33,419 nt of DNA from Schlesneria paludicola DSM 18645 (GTDB taxonomy: Bacteria > Planctomycetota > Planctomycetia > Planctomycetales > Planctomycetaceae), in contig CAMAYU010000049.1 in the NCBI GenBank assembly GCA_945862235.1, positions 1 to 33,419 of the forward strand, given 5' to 3'. Position 1 is the stretch's first letter. Each line of letters starts with the position of its first letter. The position numbers were made by a program, and so were the translations under genes. A model generated the notes under the pieces. It was given only the letters and a program-made list of their open reading frames with translations. It had not been told where the DNA came from and did no database searches. This document shows positions 32,157 through 33,419 of the stretch, in pieces.

Positions 32157-33419
32157 TCACGTCGCCGCGCCGGTGTAGAGCGGTGTGATCACGTTGCCGT
32201 TGAGCAGGCGGTTGGGACGGCCAAGAGGGTCGAGGAGTTCGACATGCTCGGGGACGCCAAGGGCTTCAAAAATTGTGGTGCAAACATCGGCGGGGTCCCA
32301 CGAGCGGGAAAGTGGATAAGCGGCGATTGAGTCCGACTCACCGATGACCTGCCCGCCCCGAATGCCAGCTCCCGCAAACAGCGCTGAGTAAACATTCGGC
32401 CAGTGGTCGCGGCCGGGAATCTTTTCACCCGGCAACGTCGAAATCTTCGGCGTGCGCCCGAACTCACCCATGACGATCACCATCGTGTCACGAATGCGGC
32501 CCGATTCGGTCAGGTCGTCCATCAGCGCGAGCAGCCCTTGATCGAGTTGAGGCAACAATGTGTTCTTGAGCCTTCCCCAGTTGTCGACGTGAGTGTCCCA
32601 CGTCTGCACAATTCCCATCGCGGCTTGAACGATGGGGACACCAGCTTCAACGAGTCGCCTTGTCAGCAGCAGCGATTGGCCGAACTTGTTGCGACCGTAG
32701 CGATCACGGACCTCGGTCGGTTCGGCCTTGATGTCGAATGCCTTCGTCACGCGAGCGGATGTCAGCAGTGAGAACGCCAACTCTTGTTGCTCGCCATAAG
32801 ATGCCGCTCGACCCGCGAGAGCTTCCGCTCGATCTGCCCCCAATCCGGTCAGTAACCGATGCCGCGATGAGAGGCGTTCATTCGTCATCCCGACCGGCAA
32901 CGAAAGTTCATCGACTTTGAAGTTGTCACTGTTCGGGTCTTGGTTGATTTGCCACGGGTCATGCCGCACGCCCAGGAATCCCGCGTATTGGCCCGGCCAT
33001 GTGAGCGGCCCTTCAATGAAGTAGTTTGGCAGCGACACGCCAGACGGCACGCCATCCGTTCTCGGCCGGACATAATCAAGCGCGGCGGCGAAATTGGGGA
33101 AATCGCTCCGCGACTGCACGCGATCGAGATCGCTGCCACCGCGCGGCACCGGCGTTGGCCGTCCCGTCAATGCGACGTGAGTCGCCAGCAGATGGTTGTA
33201 TTCCTTATGAGCCAACGAGCGAACGATCGACCAGCGATCGAGCGTCTTCGCCAGTCGCGGCAGATGCTCACCGACAAACACTCCGGGAACCGCAGTGCCG
33301 ATGCACGAGAACTCGCCCCGAATTTCAGCCGGAGCGTGCGGCTTGGGGTCCACTGTCTCAAGCTGACTCGGCCCGCCACTGCACCAGACGATCACGACGG
33401 ACTTCGCGCGAGGTGACGA
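32157..33419 (-). CDS. DUF1501 family protein, N-terminus cut by window edge
   Basis: The frame is open to the right edge; the visible part is about 420 residues and ends at TGA 32157-32159. SPRAKSVVIVWCSGGPSQLE at the edge is the start of the conserved domain, so only a signal region is probably missing. Further blocks: SIVRSLAHKEYNHLLATHVA, RRLVEAGVPIVQAAMG, QTWDTHVDNW, IVMGEFGRTPKIS, PGRDHWPNVYSALFAGAGIR. It is related to, but distinct from, the protein at 15745. It lies 116 bp upstream of the CxxCH gene on the same strand, a common planctomycete pairing, so joint action in the periplasm is likely. The substrate is unknown. Confidence 0.92.
   Translation of the reverse strand, partial: SSPRAKSVVIVWCSGGPSQLETVDPKPHAPAEIRGEFSCIGTAVPGVFVGEHLPRLAKTLDRWSIVRSLAHKEYNHLLATHVALTGRPTPVPRGGSDLDRVQSRSDFPNFAAALDYVRPRTDGVPSGVSLPNYFIEGPLTWPGQYAGFLGVRHDPWQINQDPNSDNFKVDELSLPVGMTNERLSSRHRLLTGLGADRAEALAGRAASYGEQQELAFSLLTSARVTKAFDIKAEPTEVRDRYGRNKFGQSLLLTRRLVEAGVPIVQAAMGIVQTWDTHVDNWGRLKNTLLPQLDQGLLALMDDLTESGRIRDTMVIVMGEFGRTPKISTLPGEKIPGRDHWPNVYSALFAGAGIRGGQVIGESDSIAAYPLSRSWDPADVCTTIFEALGVPEHVELLDPLGRPNRLLNGNVITPLYTGAAT

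Noticed and set aside
1-33419. Defence systems, phage genes, tRNA or rRNA genes
   Set aside because: No integrase, transposase, restriction or cas motifs, and no recognisable tRNA or rRNA sequence, were seen on either strand apart from the toxin-antitoxin pair.

Overview
The window is high-GC DNA from a planctomycete (Planctomycetota). The evidence is the density of families typical of that phylum: a PSD1-type cytochrome (PSCyt1/DUF1549/DUF1553), two DUF1501 proteins, a very large PVC-type CxxCH haem protein with HEAT-like repeats, and many palindromic intergenic repeats. No rRNA or tRNA was seen. Genus cannot be fixed from the sequence alone.

Layout. (1) 1-3704, minus strand: a PSD1 cytochrome gene cut by the left edge. 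It carries two tandem jelly-roll-like domains and an in-frame palindromic insertion. (2) 3773-15616: a FadR/GntR-type regulator faces a plus-strand run of eight genes: 2-hydroxyacid dehydrogenase, NAD-dependent epimerase, Ldh2-type dehydrogenase, exported two-domain cyclase-family hydrolase, Nramp-related transporter, SDR oxidoreductase, fused E1 alpha-beta of a 2-oxoacid dehydrogenase, and E2 acyltransferase. This reads as one catabolic cluster: hydrolysis outside the cytoplasm, uptake, oxidation of a hydroxy acid to a 2-oxo acid, and oxidative decarboxylation to an acyl-CoA. The substrate cannot be read from the sequence, and it is the best candidate here for an undescribed pathway. (3) 15745-18786, minus: DUF1501 protein, MmcQ/YjbR-like protein, and a heparin-lyase-I-like exported protein. 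(4) 18.8-22.4 kb: a repeat-rich island with a PemK/MazF-type toxin-antitoxin pair, a 280 bp block duplicated at an offset of exactly 900 bp (C-terminal scraps of a PQQ-type protein), a 21 bp tandem array, an HD-domain hydrolase, and a possible sigma54-driven structured RNA ending in a strong terminator. (5) 22.5-24.7 kb, minus: MFS transporter and a hypothetical protein. (6) 25.2-28.6 kb, plus: a very acidic small protein with its terminator, purine nucleoside phosphorylase, a BamE-like lipoprotein, and a class C beta-lactamase-like serine hydrolase. (7) 28.7-33.4 kb, minus: the giant CxxCH haem protein and a DUF1501 protein cut by the right edge.

The most striking cross-cutting signal is a set of palindromic repeat families that sit between genes and also inside genes. 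One family (core GGGCACTCCTGCCCGTCC) is read in the same frame in two unrelated proteins, giving a GTPARPA-like peptide. One of these copies lies exactly at the junction of the E1 alpha and E1 beta halves. Another copy supplies the stop codon of the HD-domain gene. All family assignments are from motif reading by eye; no database search was possible.
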